The notes under the pieces are model-generated. The model was not told the origin of the DNA, made no database searches, and saw only the letters and a list, made by a program, of their open reading frames with translations. A stretch of 64,000 bases of DNA, from positions 705,206-769,205 of the forward strand of contig NZ_SNXC01000009.1 in assembly GCF_004362145.1 (NCBI RefSeq), in the 5' to 3' direction. A program made the translations under genes and the position numbers. Within the stretch, counting starts at the first letter, position 1; every line of letters starts with the position of its first letter. Shown here piece by piece: positions 34,781 through 44,649 of the stretch. This stretch comes from Marinomonas balearica (GTDB lineage: Bacteria > Pseudomonadota > Gammaproteobacteria > Pseudomonadales > Marinomonadaceae).

Positions 34781-35392
34781 ATGTTATCCGCGTATCCAGA
34801 GTTGGTTGAATTTCTTCCATGTACTTCTCCTGAAGCTTGGGTGAAATGGGCTGTAGAGAATGAGACCACACTGTTAGTTGATCACGCTCACTGTGAAAAA
34901 AAGGCCGCTTCAACTGCGATGAGCCTTATGTATCGCTATGTGGACCGTGACAATTTGCTGCATAAAATGTCGCAGTTGGCTCGTGAAGAGCTGTTGCATT
35001 TTGAGCAAGTTCATAAAATTATGCGTGATCGTGGTGTTGTTTATGAGCATATGACAGCCTCTCGTTACGCAGATGGCTTGCGCAAGCATATTCGTACCCA
35101 TGAACCGGCTCGTTTAGTCGATACAATGATTATTGGGGCGTTTGTTGAAGCGCGTTCATGCGAGCGTTTTGCAGTGTTGATTCCCCACTTGGACGATACT
35201 TTAGCCAAATTTTATCGATCTTTATTGAAATCTGAGGCTCGTCATTTTAAAGATTATCTCTCACTTGCCGAAGAGTATGCAGGAGAGTCTATCGATGAGC
35301 GTGTACAGTTCTTTCGTGAGATCGAGCATCAGCTGATCATCGATCCTGATGATGAGTTTCGTGTACACAGTGGTCCACCGAAGGCTGCATAA
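34781..35392 (+). CDS. miaE: tRNA 2-methylthio-N6-isopentenyladenosine hydroxylase MiaE
   Basis: A 203-residue ferritin-like di-iron monooxygenase that hydroxylates ms2i6A37 of tRNAs reading UNN codons. Metal-ligand motifs visible are REELLHFEQVH, VEARSCERF and SEARHFKDY, with an N-terminal DHAHCEKKAAS helix. Length matches the bacterial family. It is divergent from the pseudokinase gene and appears monocistronic. Confidence 0.9.
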   Translation: MLSAYPELVEFLPCTSPEAWVKWAVENETTLLVDHAHCEKKAASTAMSLMYRYVDRDNLLHKMSQLAREELLHFEQVHKIMRDRGVVYEHMTASRYADGLRKHIRTHEPARLVDTMIIGAFVEARSCERFAVLIPHLDDTLAKFYRSLLKSEARHFKDYLSLAEEYAGESIDERVQFFREIEHQLIIDPDDEFRVHSGPPKAA

Positions 35393-35501
35393 CGCCACAT
35401 TACGTTACCTAAAGATTACAAGGCGTTGCAGTTTTTAGCTCGCGGCAACGGAAGATGCTGCTAGACTCTTCATTACTACTCATAAAACTGGGGAGGTTGT
35501 G

Positions 35502-35813
35502 ATGAGCAAGCACACTACTGAACAGTTGCCAGAAGTGACCTATTGGTTGGCACTGCAAATAGCGAAAAGCAAGCCGTCAATCGATCTGGAGAAAGTCTAT
35601 GAGGGAACGATAGAGCTTGATTATTTATACCAAGTTTTGACTAATAAGGCGCAACAGCACTGGTGGTCATCTTTCGGGGTTGAATTGAATCCTGTCACGG
35701 TAAACAATGCTTTTTTTAGGGCGATCGCAATTTTGCATGATCGTAATCTTGAATATAAACGGTCGAGAGGTGGTAAAGAAACCGTCTGGGTGAAAGAGCT
35801 TTTGCACCTTTAA
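35502..35813 (+). CDS. Hypothetical protein
   Basis: 103 residues from ATG 35502, which has GGGAGG 5 bp upstream; the preceding GTG is too close to that site. It is helix-rich and soluble, with PEVTYWLALQIAKSKPSIDLEKVYEG and a tryptophan pair (QHWWSSFG). I do not recognise a family and neighbours (miaE, lpxH) do not suggest a role. A hairpin terminator overlaps its stop codon. Confidence 0.65.
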   Translation: MSKHTTEQLPEVTYWLALQIAKSKPSIDLEKVYEGTIELDYLYQVLTNKAQQHWWSSFGVELNPVTVNNAFFRAIAILHDRNLEYKRSRGGKETVWVKELLHL

Positions 35814-35846
35814 AAACTAGCATCGTATGTTGTGACGCTAGTTTTC
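35813..35846 (+). terminator. Terminator after the hypothetical gene
   Basis: AAAACTAGC at 35813-35821 pairs perfectly with GCTAGTTTT at 35837-35845 around a 15-base loop and ends in T residues. Confidence 0.65.
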
Positions 35847-35907
35847 TATATGCACTCAAATAATCTTGTACGCCTGTGATCGACAGGTGTATGAGAATAT
35901 TTTAGAG

Positions 35908-36690
35908 CTATGCAGAGTAAAAATCACAGGAATGCTGAACCGTTAGAGCGTTCATGCCTTCATTACAAAAAACGTCCACTTTTGCGCATGACTGCGTGAG
36001 GGAGTCGTTGTCATCAAGTTTTGCAATCCACACAAACTCATCCCAATCACCTAGCACTAGGCGTTTGCCAAATGGGTGTTGATGTAGTTTTGGACGGTGC
36101 GTGTGACCATGGATGAGTATTGATGCGTTTTGATCTGTTATTGCAGTTTCTATTGCGCTTGGATTGACATCCATTATGCTTATGTCTTTATCTGCAGACA
36201 TTGATTTGCTGTCATTTCTAAGTTTTTGAGCAAATGCAATTCTTTGCTCTATTGGCATGGCCAGAATACTCTCTTGCCATTTCTCTGTGCGAGCGGTTGA
36301 GCGAAATGCTTGGTATTCAACGTCATCAATGCAAAATTCGTCGCCATGAGCTAACAGTAAGCATAAGTCGTTGTGCTCTAGAAGAGTGAGTTCATCAAGT
36401 AAATGAACGCCTGTCCGCTGGCTCCACATTTGTTTCACTAGGAAATCGCGGTTTCCATGAGTGAAGTTCACCTTGTGTCCAGATTGGATAAGTGAATGGA
36501 GGGCGTTTTCAATGGCCTTATTCCACTCAGGCTGATAATCATCCCCAATCCATGCTTCATAGAAATCTCCTAAAATATACAGCGTACTGGGAGGGGATTT
36601 CTTGATTTCATCAGTCAACACAATAAACGCCCGGATAAGATCCGGGCGTTTATCATACAGATGCAAGTCTGATATAAAAAAACAGGGCAT
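35908..36690 (-). CDS. lpxH: UDP-2,3-diacylglucosamine diphosphatase LpxH
   Basis: A 260-residue peripheral membrane calcineurin-like phosphoesterase that makes lipid X in lipid A synthesis. Manganese-site motifs are SDLHLYD at the start, LGDFYEAWIGDD, HGNRDFLV, LAHGDEFC and IHGHTHRPKLH. It starts 6 bp after ppiB in the same direction, an arrangement also found in enterobacteria. Confidence 0.94.
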   Translation of the reverse strand: MPCFFISDLHLYDKRPDLIRAFIVLTDEIKKSPPSTLYILGDFYEAWIGDDYQPEWNKAIENALHSLIQSGHKVNFTHGNRDFLVKQMWSQRTGVHLLDELTLLEHNDLCLLLAHGDEFCIDDVEYQAFRSTARTEKWQESILAMPIEQRIAFAQKLRNDSKSMSADKDISIMDVNPSAIETAITDQNASILIHGHTHRPKLHQHPFGKRLVLGDWDEFVWIAKLDDNDSLTQSCAKVDVFCNEGMNALTVQHSCDFYSA

Positions 36691-36696
36691 GCTGAA

Positions 36697-37194
36697 TTAT
36701 TCTGCGATCAGCTCAGCTGACTCAATAACAACGTCTTCAGCAGGAACGTCTTGATGACCTGCTTTCATTGTTGTAGCGACTTCTTTGATCTTGTTTACGA
36801 TGTCCATACCCGCTGTTACTTTACCAAATACCGCGTAACCCCAGCCATCTGGTGTTTTAGAGCGGTGGTTTAGGAAGCTGTTGTCTGCAACGTTAATGAA
36901 GAATTGAGCAGAGGCAGAGTGAGGATCCATAGTACGTGCCATAGCAAGGGTGCCAGTGACGTTCTCAAGTCCGTTGTCGGCTTCGTTTTCGATAGGTGCG
37001 CGCGTTTCTTTTTGTTTCATGTCAGCATCAAAACCGCCGCCTTGAACCATGAAACCATTGATTACACGGTGAAAAATAACACCATTGTAATGACCTGAAG
37101 TAACGTACTCTTCGAAGTTTTTAGCGGACTTAGGTGCTTTTTCGTAGTCTAGTTCAATCGTGATATCACCAAAGTTTGTATGTAGAACGATCAT
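36697..37194 (-). CDS. ppiB: Peptidyl-prolyl cis-trans isomerase B (cyclophilin)
   Basis: A 165-residue cytoplasmic cyclophilin without signal peptide. The active-site motifs [13 protein letters not shown], the MART and SAQFFIN blocks and GYAVFGKV are intact. Upstream of lpxH with a 6-bp gap; 60 bp separate it from queE. Confidence 0.95.
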   Translation of the reverse strand: MIVLHTNFGDITIELDYEKAPKSAKNFEEYVTSGHYNGVIFHRVINGFMVQGGGFDADMKQKETRAPIENEADNGLENVTGTLAMARTMDPHSASAQFFINVADNSFLNHRSKTPDGWGYAVFGKVTAGMDIVNKIKEVATTMKAGHQDVPAEDVVIESAELIAE

Positions 37195-37254
37195 GATCAG
37201 GTCCTTATAATTTACGTTTTAATCTGTGTTTACGTTATATGTTTAGAGTAACTC

Positions 37255-37905
37255 TTAGTCGATGTTGAGCATTTTATGCGTTTGTAAGCTTAGACGCCAC
37301 AAAGGATTTTCCAAGCAGTATTTCAACGTAGAGCTTTGTGTATCGCTTACGATGACATTACTTTGCGGCACGGCACTTAAATCCATTGGTTGGAGGTAGA
37401 AGTGCTCAAATTCAAGGTCTTCGTAATCTTTTGGATGTAAATTTATTTGCGGATACACAAATTTCAGCTCGTTACCTGAGTTTACGACAAGGGGCTCTGT
37501 TGTTTTTGGACTCACGCAGACCCAATCGATGCCGTTTGGTAATTCAAGTGTGCCGTTTGTTTCTATTGCAATCGTGAATCCACGATTTTTCATTGAAGTT
37601 ATTAGTGCTTCATCAAGTTGCAGAGCGGGTTCGCCACCGGTAAAAACAACATATTTGTTGCCTTGGTTAGTCGGCCATTGCGCAGCGATGTGTTCGGCGA
37701 GTGCGTCTGCTGTTTGAAAGCGGCCACCATTTTGGCCATCAACGCCATTAAAATCCGTATCGCAAAATTGGCAGGATGCGCTCAGTCGATGTTTCTCTTT
37801 ACCGCTCCAAAGATTGCATCCTGTAAAGCGACAAAAAATGGCAGGGCGGCCTGCATGGGCGCCTTCCCCTTGAAGGGAGTAGAAAGATTCTTTTATGTTA
37901 TACAT
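37255..37905 (-). CDS. queE: 7-carboxy-7-deazaguanine synthase QueE
   Basis: A 216-residue radical SAM enzyme that forms the 7-deazaguanine ring during queuosine synthesis. The cluster cysteines are C30, C45 and C48, i.e. the CX14CX2C variant of enterobacterial-type QueE. YSLQGEGAHAGRPAIFCRF and the FTGGEPALQ SAM motif follow the family. Downstream of queC on the same strand with a 160-bp gap. Confidence 0.94.
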   Translation of the reverse strand: MYNIKESFYSLQGEGAHAGRPAIFCRFTGCNLWSGKEKHRLSASCQFCDTDFNGVDGQNGGRFQTADALAEHIAAQWPTNQGNKYVVFTGGEPALQLDEALITSMKNRGFTIAIETNGTLELPNGIDWVCVSPKTTEPLVVNSGNELKFVYPQINLHPKDYEDLEFEHFYLQPMDLSAVPQSNVIVSDTQSSTLKYCLENPLWRLSLQTHKMLNID

Positions 37906-38065
37906 GGTTATTTATTCAATCACTCGAATACAGTCGAGGCTGGGTCATAACAACGGATACGCGATAACAAAGCGAGATCCAATTTTAATGTCGATCATCT
38001 GTGGAACAGAAGCCGATCTTTTAGCTTTTTATATTCTGGTCTTCACACTGTGGCGTTAAGTTTAT

Positions 38066-38725
38066 TTACACTTCATACAACAATGGGTCTGTTGCTTGTT
38101 GCTCTGAGAATGCTTCTAAACGTTCAGTACAAGCACCGCATTTACCGCAAGCCTTTTCACGACCGTTATAACAAGTCCAAGTATTCTCGTAATTCAGCCC
38201 CATTTCCAAGCCTGCTTTGAGGATATCTCCTTTTGAGCTGCTCAAGAATGGCGTGACGATTTCTACAGACTGATAATTGGCAATTTTAGAAACATTGTTC
38301 ATTGCGTTAACAAATTCAGGGCGGCAATCTGGGTATATATGATGGTCGCCAGAATGCGCGCCATAATACACTTCTGGCGCTTCCAAAGATACTGCGTAAG
38401 CGATCGCCATAGAAAGCAGTACCATGTTTCTATTAGGAACGACGGTTGATTTCATGCTGTCTTCAGCGTAGTGACCTTCAGGGATGTCGATAGCATCGGT
38501 TAAAGACGAACCTGCCATTAGCTCATTTATCGCGGAAATATCGACTACTTTATGAGGCACGCCTAAATCTTTGCAGACGCTGGCTGCAACAATGAGCTCT
38601 TTACTGTGCTTTTGCCCATAGTTAAAGGACAGTGCGTATACTTCTTTCCCTTCTCGAACAGCTTTGTTCAATACTGTGAAGGAATCCATACCTCCGGAGT
38701 AAACTACGACGGCTTTTGACGTCAT
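38066..38725 (-). CDS. queC: 7-cyano-7-deazaguanine synthase QueC
   Basis: A 219-residue ATP-dependent ligase converting CDG to preQ0. The PP-loop SGGMDSFT is at 10-17, and the C-terminal zinc site [19 protein letters not shown] has four cysteines. [17 protein letters not shown] is a family block. It pairs functionally with queE. No preQ1 riboswitch was recognisable upstream. Confidence 0.95.
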   Translation of the reverse strand: MTSKAVVVYSGGMDSFTVLNKAVREGKEVYALSFNYGQKHSKELIVAASVCKDLGVPHKVVDISAINELMAGSSLTDAIDIPEGHYAEDSMKSTVVPNRNMVLLSMAIAYAVSLEAPEVYYGAHSGDHHIYPDCRPEFVNAMNNVSKIANYQSVEIVTPFLSSSKGDILKAGLEMGLNYENTWTCYNGREKACGKCGACTERLEAFSEQQATDPLLYEV

Positions 38726-38873
38726 TTACGATAACCTCATTTTCTGTTCTAAAAAATTTGAGAGATTGTAGCAGAAGCTGGGTTGTCCATACAGTCAGAT
38801 TGCTACTTTGTCTAATCTTATTAACATCCTTGCTTCTTTCAAAAAAAGATTGCTTTAATCTTTGTATTATTTG

Positions 38874-38895
38874 ATTGTGTAACCAGTTACGCAAT
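38874..38895. promoter_or_regulatory. Candidate operator: 22-bp near-perfect palindrome before the MarR-GNAT/azlCD operon
   Basis: ATTGTGTAAC at 38874-38883 and GTTACGCAAT at 38886-38895 are complementary at nine of ten positions around CA. It lies 20 bp before the GTG start and just upstream of the ribosome-binding site, where a repressor would block the promoter. Size and symmetry fit an operator for the dimeric MarR-type protein encoded next to it. Confidence 0.55.
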
Positions 38896-38914
38896 TAAGT
38901 GAGGGAGAGGTATT

Positions 38915-39907
38915 GTGGAGCAGTTTGGTGTGTTGGCGCTTGGCAGTCGAATGAAGAGGCTAAGTGATTTTTTGTTTAGTGAGGTGCAGGCAGTATATAA
39001 CCAAGCGAGTACCCAGATTTCGGCGACTTATTTTCCAATTCTTAGACTGCTTAATGGCAGTAGTGGGCTTGGTATCGTTGATATCTCTATGGAGCTGGGG
39101 CTAAGTCATCCTGCTATCAGTAAGCAGGTTAATAAAATGATAAAGGACGGGTTGTTGGTAAAAGTAGCTTCGGAAAAGGATCAAAGAAAATCTGTTGTAT
39201 GTTTGTCAGAAGAAGCAATGCTAAGTATGTCCGAAGTTGAGCCAATTCTAAAAGCTATTGGTTCAGAAGTGACCTTGTTGCTAGAGGCGCAACCTATTAA
39301 AACAACGTTTATAGAATCGTTTTCAAATGTTGAGCGTGAGATATTGCATCTAGGGCTTACCAAGCAAGTCGTCACTCAATGTAAGTATGACAATCAGCTC
39401 TTTTTGGAACCCTATTCAAGCCGTCATGGAACCTGCTTTTATGATTTAAATATGGCGTGGCTAGAAAGTCATTTTATGAATCAGATTGAACCGCAAGATT
39501 TTCATAGTCTTGGAAATCCGGAAAAAGTTGTCGAAGAAGGTGGCGAAGTTTGGTGTGCCGTAGATCGAAGGAAAGGGCATGAGGATGCTCAGGTTATTGG
39601 AGTGTTTGCTTTAAAGCCCCGGGATAAATTAACGAAAGATTCTATTGAATTGTCCAAGATGACGGTGACACCCTCTGAACAAGGGAACGGAGTAGGGCGT
39701 TATATGTTGACTCATGCTTTTAGAAGAGCTAGAGCGTTAGACTATAAAACACTTTGTTTAGAAAGCGCTAGGAAACTTAAATCGGCCATTCATTTATATG
39801 ACAGCTTTGGTTTCAAGGAAGTGAATGTCGATAAGTTCTCCTATCACCGAACAGATGTCTACATGGCTCTAGACATACAAAATCCACATAAAAGAGGTTT
39901 TCAATGA
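38915..39907 (+). CDS. MarR-family regulator fused to a GNAT acetyltransferase domain
   Basis: 330 residues. The N-terminal winged helix (LGIVDISMELGLSHPAISKQVNKMIKDGLL at about 54-83, then the DQRKSVVCLS wing) is MarR-like. Residues about 170-325 are a GNAT domain with the acetyl-CoA motif VTPSEQGNGVGRYMLTHAFRRA and IHLYDSFGFKEV. The start is GTG after GAGGGAGAGG. The stop overlaps the azlC start by 4 bp, so it is cotranslated with azlCD. It may sense an amino acid or its acetylated form; that is inference. Confidence 0.85.
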   Translation: MEQFGVLALGSRMKRLSDFLFSEVQAVYNQASTQISATYFPILRLLNGSSGLGIVDISMELGLSHPAISKQVNKMIKDGLLVKVASEKDQRKSVVCLSEEAMLSMSEVEPILKAIGSEVTLLLEAQPIKTTFIESFSNVEREILHLGLTKQVVTQCKYDNQLFLEPYSSRHGTCFYDLNMAWLESHFMNQIEPQDFHSLGNPEKVVEEGGEVWCAVDRRKGHEDAQVIGVFALKPRDKLTKDSIELSKMTVTPSEQGNGVGRYMLTHAFRRARALDYKTLCLESARKLKSAIHLYDSFGFKEVNVDKFSYHRTDVYMALDIQNPHKRGFQ

Positions 39908-40635
39908 GAGCGTCGTTTCCCTTTATTAAAAAAGGCGTTGTTGCTTCAATTCCGATGATTGTGGGGGGAATGCCATTTGGTCTTTTGTTTGGCTCTCTTG
40001 TAGCAGCAAATGACTTGCCTATTTGGTTGGCGCTCATTATGTCATCGATGGTGTTTGCAGGTTCTGCTCAGTTTGTTGCTATAGGGCTGATTGCACTTGG
40101 CGCACCCATTTGGGTGATTGTGCTAACAACCTTTATTGTTAATTTGCGCCACCTCCTATACAGCGCAGATATGGTGAAATATGTAAAACATCTGCCTTTG
40201 AAAACTCGATTGATAATGGGTTTTGGTTTGATTGATGAGACATATGCGGCTGTTCGCCCACTCTATGAGCAAGATGGGTTTAAAGAGCATGGGCATAAAG
40301 CGTATTTTGGGTCTTTCTTTTCATTTTACCTAATGTGGAATGTTACTACGCTTGTGGGAGTTGTAGCGGGGGAGCTGATCCCTGGCATGAGTGACTGGGG
40401 GTTAGAGTTTGCGATGGTCGCGACTTTTATAGGGATTATCTCTCCTTATTTGACGTCTTTTCCGTACTTTTTTGCTTTTGCGGGTGCGGGCGTTACATCA
40501 GTGGTCTTAAATGGACTTCCGAATCAACTTGGTTTGATTGTCGCAGCGATTGTTGGTGTTATGTTGGGTGCTCTGGGAGAACGCAGGGAGAATAAATTAA
40601 AACGTATTGAAGAGGTGCAAAATGAGTTCATCTAG
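39904..40635 (+). CDS. azlC: AzlC-family branched-chain amino acid exporter, large subunit
   Basis: A 243-residue integral membrane protein with about six to seven spans. The family start PFIKKGVVASIPMIVGGMPFGLLFG, then SMVFAGSAQFVAIGL and NLRHLLYSADM, are diagnostic. With AzlD it forms a two-component exporter related to E. coli YgaZ/YgaH for valine-type amino acids and analogues. Overlaps the regulator gene upstream and azlD downstream. Confidence 0.92.
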   Translation: MRASFPFIKKGVVASIPMIVGGMPFGLLFGSLVAANDLPIWLALIMSSMVFAGSAQFVAIGLIALGAPIWVIVLTTFIVNLRHLLYSADMVKYVKHLPLKTRLIMGFGLIDETYAAVRPLYEQDGFKEHGHKAYFGSFFSFYLMWNVTTLVGVVAGELIPGMSDWGLEFAMVATFIGIISPYLTSFPYFFAFAGAGVTSVVLNGLPNQLGLIVAAIVGVMLGALGERRENKLKRIEEVQNEFI

Positions 40636-40948
40636 TTTGCTAGTAACCGTTTTGGGAATGTTTTGTGTGACATATTTCATCCGTGTCGGTTTGTTCATCA
40701 CAGCACAAAAAGCCACTATGCCTGTTTGGCTTGAGTCCGCCTTAAAGTATGTTCCTGTTGCAGTGTTGACAGCCATTATCATGCCAATGATGGTACTTCA
40801 GTCTGGGCAGTTGGCTGTCTCGTTGGAAAACCCATGGCTGCTTGGAGGCCTAGTATCATTTTTCGTCGGATTAGTGATAAAGAATCAGCTGCTTACAATC
40901 GTTTTTGGCGTGTTTGCTTTTTTTGCTGCGAAGTTCCTGCTCGGTTAA
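40622..40948 (+). CDS. azlD: AzlD-family small subunit of branched-chain amino acid exporter
   Basis: 108 residues with about four membrane spans (VTVLGMFCVTYFIRVGLF at the start, SALKYVPVAVLTAIIMPMM in the middle). ATG 40622 follows AGAGGTG; the longer TTG form is not needed. It overlaps azlC by 14 bp, indicating coupled translation and a joint complex. Confidence 0.92.
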   Translation: MSSSSLLVTVLGMFCVTYFIRVGLFITAQKATMPVWLESALKYVPVAVLTAIIMPMMVLQSGQLAVSLENPWLLGGLVSFFVGLVIKNQLLTIVFGVFAFFAAKFLLG

Positions 40949-41054
40949 TGGAAAAGTCTTGATAGAAAAGTGCTGGATCAGTATCGCGCAGTGTATCAAA
41001 TCAGATATACTAGCCGCTTAATTTGAAAGAACATAATCGGGACACTTACAAAAT

Positions 41055-42728
41055 ATGTCTGAGACGTCTAAGACTGGGAATTTCATTACCCAAATCATTG
41101 ATAAAGATAACGAAACCGGAAAGCATGGTGGCAAGGTTTTAACACGTTTTCCACCTGAGCCAAATGGCTATCTTCACATAGGCCATGCTAAATCCATATG
41201 TTTGAATTTTGGTGTAGCGCAACGTTATCAGGGTCAATGTAACTTACGTTTCGATGATACTAATCCTGAAAAAGAAAGCGTTGAGTACATTGAATCCATC
41301 AAACGTGATGTAAGCTGGCTTGGCTTTGAATGGAAAGAAGAGCCGAAATTTGCATCTGACTATTTTGACGCATTATTTGACTTTGCCTGCGATTTAATTA
41401 ACAAAGGCAAAGCGTATGTTTGTGATCTAACTCCAGACGAGATGAGAGAGTATCGCGGCACATTAAAAGAGCCAGGAAAAGACAGTCCTTATCGTAATCG
41501 CTCCGCAGAAGAGAACTTGACGCTGTTTAAAGAAATGCGTGACGGCAAGTACGCTGATGGCGAGAAAGTACTTCGTGCAAAGATTGATATGAGCAGTCCG
41601 AACATTAATCTACGTGATCCTATTATCTACCGTGTGCGCCATGTCCACCATCATCAAACGGGTGATAAATGGTGTGTTTACCCTATGTACGACTTTACGC
41701 ATGGGTTGTCTGATGCAATTGAAGGTGTGACGCACTCGATTTGTACGCTAGAGTTCCAAGATCACCGTCCACTGTATGATTGGATGTTGGAAGCGCTGGA
41801 AACCTTCCACCCTCAACAAATCGAATTCGCTCGACTTAATCTTAATTACACCGTTACAAGTAAGCGTAAGTTGAAGCAGTTGGTGGATGAACAGCATGTG
41901 AATGGCTGGGATGACCCTCGTATGCCAACCATTTCGGGAATGCGTCGTCGCGGATATACAGCTCAATCGATTAGAAACTTCTGTGAGCGCATAGGTGTTA
42001 CTAAGTCGGACAGTATCGTAGATGTTGGTATGTTAGAGCATGCAGTTCGCGAAGATTTGGATGCTAATGCCAATCGCGCGATGGTGGTTCTGAACCCAAT
42101 CAAAGTGACGCTAACAAACTACCCAGAAGGTAAAGAAGAAATCTTCACGGTTTCGAATCATCCTAAGAATGAAGCAGTAGGTACGCGTGAAGTACCTTTT
42201 GGTAAACATCTTTACGTTGATCAAGCTGATTTTGCAGAGGTGCCTCCTCGTAAATGGAAACGTATGACGCCAGGTGCCGCAGTAAGATTGCGAGGCGGAT
42301 ATGTGATTACTTGTGATGAAGCCATTAAAGATGAAGAAGGTAACGTTGTTGAGCTTCTTTGTCGTTATGATGAAAATACACTCGGCGTAAACCCTGAAGG
42401 GTATAAACCTAAAGGTGTTATTCATTGGGTTAGTGCTGAACACGCACTAAGTGCTGAGGTGAATTTATACGATCGTTTGTTCAGCCATGAATCACCGGAT
42501 GCGAAGCACGAAGACAAAACCTTCTTGGACTTTATTAACCCTGAGGCGTTGACTGTCGCGCAAAATGCAAAATTAGAACCGTCACTTTTAAATGCAGAGC
42601 CGGGTGTTGGCTATCAGTTTGAAAGGGAAGGGTACTTCTGTCGCGATTTAACCACTGATAAATTGGTGTTTAATCGTACCGTAACCCTAAGAGACTCTTG
42701 GGCAAAAATTGAAGCAAAAGGAAAATAG
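41055..42728 (+). CDS. glnS: Glutaminyl-tRNA synthetase
   Basis: A 557-residue class I aminoacyl-tRNA synthetase. The HIGH motif is in [15 protein letters not shown] and the KMSKS-equivalent is VTSKRKL. The C-terminal anticodon-binding beta-barrels are complete (ends around [12 protein letters not shown]). Monomeric, cytoplasmic. cysS follows with 10 bp between them, so both are probably cotranscribed. Confidence 0.97.
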   Translation: MSETSKTGNFITQIIDKDNETGKHGGKVLTRFPPEPNGYLHIGHAKSICLNFGVAQRYQGQCNLRFDDTNPEKESVEYIESIKRDVSWLGFEWKEEPKFASDYFDALFDFACDLINKGKAYVCDLTPDEMREYRGTLKEPGKDSPYRNRSAEENLTLFKEMRDGKYADGEKVLRAKIDMSSPNINLRDPIIYRVRHVHHHQTGDKWCVYPMYDFTHGLSDAIEGVTHSICTLEFQDHRPLYDWMLEALETFHPQQIEFARLNLNYTVTSKRKLKQLVDEQHVNGWDDPRMPTISGMRRRGYTAQSIRNFCERIGVTKSDSIVDVGMLEHAVREDLDANANRAMVVLNPIKVTLTNYPEGKEEIFTVSNHPKNEAVGTREVPFGKHLYVDQADFAEVPPRKWKRMTPGAAVRLRGGYVITCDEAIKDEEGNVVELLCRYDENTLGVNPEGYKPKGVIHWVSAEHALSAEVNLYDRLFSHESPDAKHEDKTFLDFINPEALTVAQNAKLEPSLLNAEPGVGYQFEREGYFCRDLTTDKLVFNRTVTLRDSWAKIEAKGK

Positions 42729-42738
42729 TGAGCGCGCA

Positions 42739-44124
42739 ATGCTAAAAATCTACAATACGTTAAGCGGCCAAAAAGAAGTTTTTAAACCTATTGTCGAAGG
42801 AAAAATCGGCATGTATGTGTGTGGTAACACGGTTTATGATTTCTGTCATATTGGTCACGCGCGTGCCATGATTTCCTTTGATGTAATCAGTCGTGTTTTG
42901 CGAAATTTAGGTTACGATTTGACCTATGTTCGCAATATTACCGATGTTGACGATAAAATTATTAAACGCGCAGCTGAAAATAATGAGCTGCCGAGCGATT
43001 TGACCGAGCGCATGATTGCAGCGCAGCAAGAAGATGAGAAAGCGTTAGGGAATCTATCTCCAGATCGTGAGCCGAAGGCGACCGAGTTTATGCAAGAAAT
43101 TATCGACATGATACAAAGTCTTGTTGATAAAGGTTATGCATATCAAGGAGATAATGGCGATGTTTATTATCGAGCTTCCAAGTTTGCGGATTACGGTAAA
43201 TTAAATAATCGTAAACTCGAAGAAATGCTTGCGGGTGCGCGTATCGAGGTTACTGAATCTAAAGAGCATCCCGCGGATTTCGTGCTTTGGAAGCCCGTTA
43301 AAGCAGGTGAGGTTCATTGGGATTCCCCTTGGGGTAAAGGTCGACCAGGTTGGCACATTGAGTGTTCTGCAATGTCTACAAACTGCCTAGGGGATCATTT
43401 TGATATTCATGGTGGTGGCCCTGATCTTAAGTTCCCTCATCATGAAAATGAAATAGCTCAATCAGAAGCGGCAACAGGCAAAGAGTACGTGAACTACTGG
43501 ATGCATTGTGGTGCGGTTCGCGTTAATAATGAAAAAATGTCTAAATCACTGGGCAATTTTTTCACAATACGCGAAGTGTTGAAGCTTTATAATCCCGAAG
43601 TATTGCGTTACTTGATGGTGTCTAGCCATTATCGTAGTCCAATTGACTATTCTGATCAGAGCTTGAACGACGCTAAAGTAGCGCTTGAGCGCTTATATAA
43701 CGCTTTACGTGGTCAGGCTTTGTCAACGGCTCCTGAGAGTAGCGATTATCGTGTTCGCTTCGAAAAAGCGCTTCGTGATGATTTTAATACTCCTGTTGCA
43801 CTGTCGGTTTTGTTTGATTTAGTGCGAGATCTAAATAAAGCAAAAACAGAGTCACCGGAATTGGCTGAGTCATTGGCTGCTGAGTTATCTGCGCTGGCCT
43901 CTGTGTTAGGACTTTTGTATCAAGATGCGGATTATTTTCTTAAAAATAGTCTGGTAAGCAGTGAAGGGATGAATTCGGACGACATCGAGGCGCTGATTGA
44001 AGAGCGAACGCTTGCACGTAAGAATAAAGACTTTGCTCGAAGCGATGAAATTCGTGATTTGCTCGCTGACAATGGTATTGAACTATTGGATAGTCGTGAG
44101 GGTACGAGTTGGACTAGAAAATAA
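42739..44124 (+). CDS. cysS: Cysteinyl-tRNA synthetase
   Basis: 461 residues, the same length as E. coli CysS. The start is ATG 42739; a longer TTG form overlapping glnS adds ten residues not found in the family. Zinc and active-site features are CGNTVYD with the HIGH motif CHIGHARAM, WHIECSAM, HHENEIAQSE, and KMSKSLGNF. A strong terminator follows. Confidence 0.97.
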   Translation: MLKIYNTLSGQKEVFKPIVEGKIGMYVCGNTVYDFCHIGHARAMISFDVISRVLRNLGYDLTYVRNITDVDDKIIKRAAENNELPSDLTERMIAAQQEDEKALGNLSPDREPKATEFMQEIIDMIQSLVDKGYAYQGDNGDVYYRASKFADYGKLNNRKLEEMLAGARIEVTESKEHPADFVLWKPVKAGEVHWDSPWGKGRPGWHIECSAMSTNCLGDHFDIHGGGPDLKFPHHENEIAQSEAATGKEYVNYWMHCGAVRVNNEKMSKSLGNFFTIREVLKLYNPEVLRYLMVSSHYRSPIDYSDQSLNDAKVALERLYNALRGQALSTAPESSDYRVRFEKALRDDFNTPVALSVLFDLVRDLNKAKTESPELAESLAAELSALASVLGLLYQDADYFLKNSLVSSEGMNSDDIEALIEERTLARKNKDFARSDEIRDLLADNGIELLDSREGTSWTRK

Positions 44125-44171
44125 GAAAATTTCATTTCTTATTTTTGTTGTTGATTGACGTTGAAACGCAA

Positions 44172-44199
44172 AAAAAGGGAAGCAAACGCTTCCCTTTTT
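44172..44199. terminator. Terminator between cysS and the universal stress protein gene
   Basis: AAAAAGGGAAGC at 44172-44183 pairs with 44188-44199 around AAAC, with T tracts on both strands. The flanking genes converge. Confidence 0.92.
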
Positions 44200-44211
44200 A
44201 TCGAGCTAAAG

Positions 44212-44649
44212 CTATTTGTCTTTGTTTGTTACTTTGACCGCCAATACATCACACGGTGAGCCGTGTAAGACGCCATTTGATGTTGAGCCCAAAAGCAGTG
44301 CTAATCCATGCTTGCAATGACTGCCAACAACGATTAAATCAGCATTTTTCTCCTCGGCGATTCGATGTATTTCGCTTTCAATGCCGCCCTGAGTGATTTG
44401 ATAACTTTTATTAGGTGTATCGAGTTGATCCAAAAGAAGTGACATTTTGTCTTCTGCTGTTTGTCTAAGCTGATTTTGAATGTCTGTGATATCAATTGGA
44501 ACATCACCACCATAAGCGTAATTTAATGACTCAATCACATGTACAACATGTAATTCAGCGCTAAAGCCGTTGCACAGAGCAACAGCTTTGTTTGCAACTT
44601 TGATGCTTTCGTCAGTAAGGTCGACAGCTAGAATGATACTCTTATACAG
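44212..44649 (-). CDS. Universal stress protein (UspA family), probable CTG or ATA start
   Basis: The GTG at 44538 gives only 108 residues and lacks the first strand of the Usp fold. The frame stays open upstream to a stop at 44664 and reads YKSIILAVDLTDESIKVANKA, the typical Usp N-terminus. Initiation at CTG 44649 gives MYKSIILAVDL and 145 residues, the usual length. An ATA three bases earlier is the alternative. AGGAG lies 9 bp (CTG) or 6 bp (ATA) upstream. The C-terminal GSHCKHGLALLLGSTS corresponds to the Usp glycine motif. Cytoplasmic stress protein; exact role unknown. Confidence 0.8.
   Translation of the reverse strand: MYKSIILAVDLTDESIKVANKAVALCNGFSAELHVVHVIESLNYAYGGDVPIDITDIQNQLRQTAEDKMSLLLDQLDTPNKSYQITQGGIESEIHRIAEEKNADLIVVGSHCKHGLALLLGSTSNGVLHGSPCDVLAVKVTNKDK

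Noticed and set aside
38726..38914. preQ1 riboswitch ahead of queC
   Set aside because: No recognisable preQ1 aptamer stem and A-rich tail was found. The only strong structure, at 38874-38895, is better placed as an operator for the divergent MarR-GNAT gene.
44212..44538. Universal stress protein as an N-terminally truncated pseudogene
   Set aside because: The upstream frame is open and encodes the conserved N-terminus behind a ribosome-binding site, so a non-ATG start explains it better.
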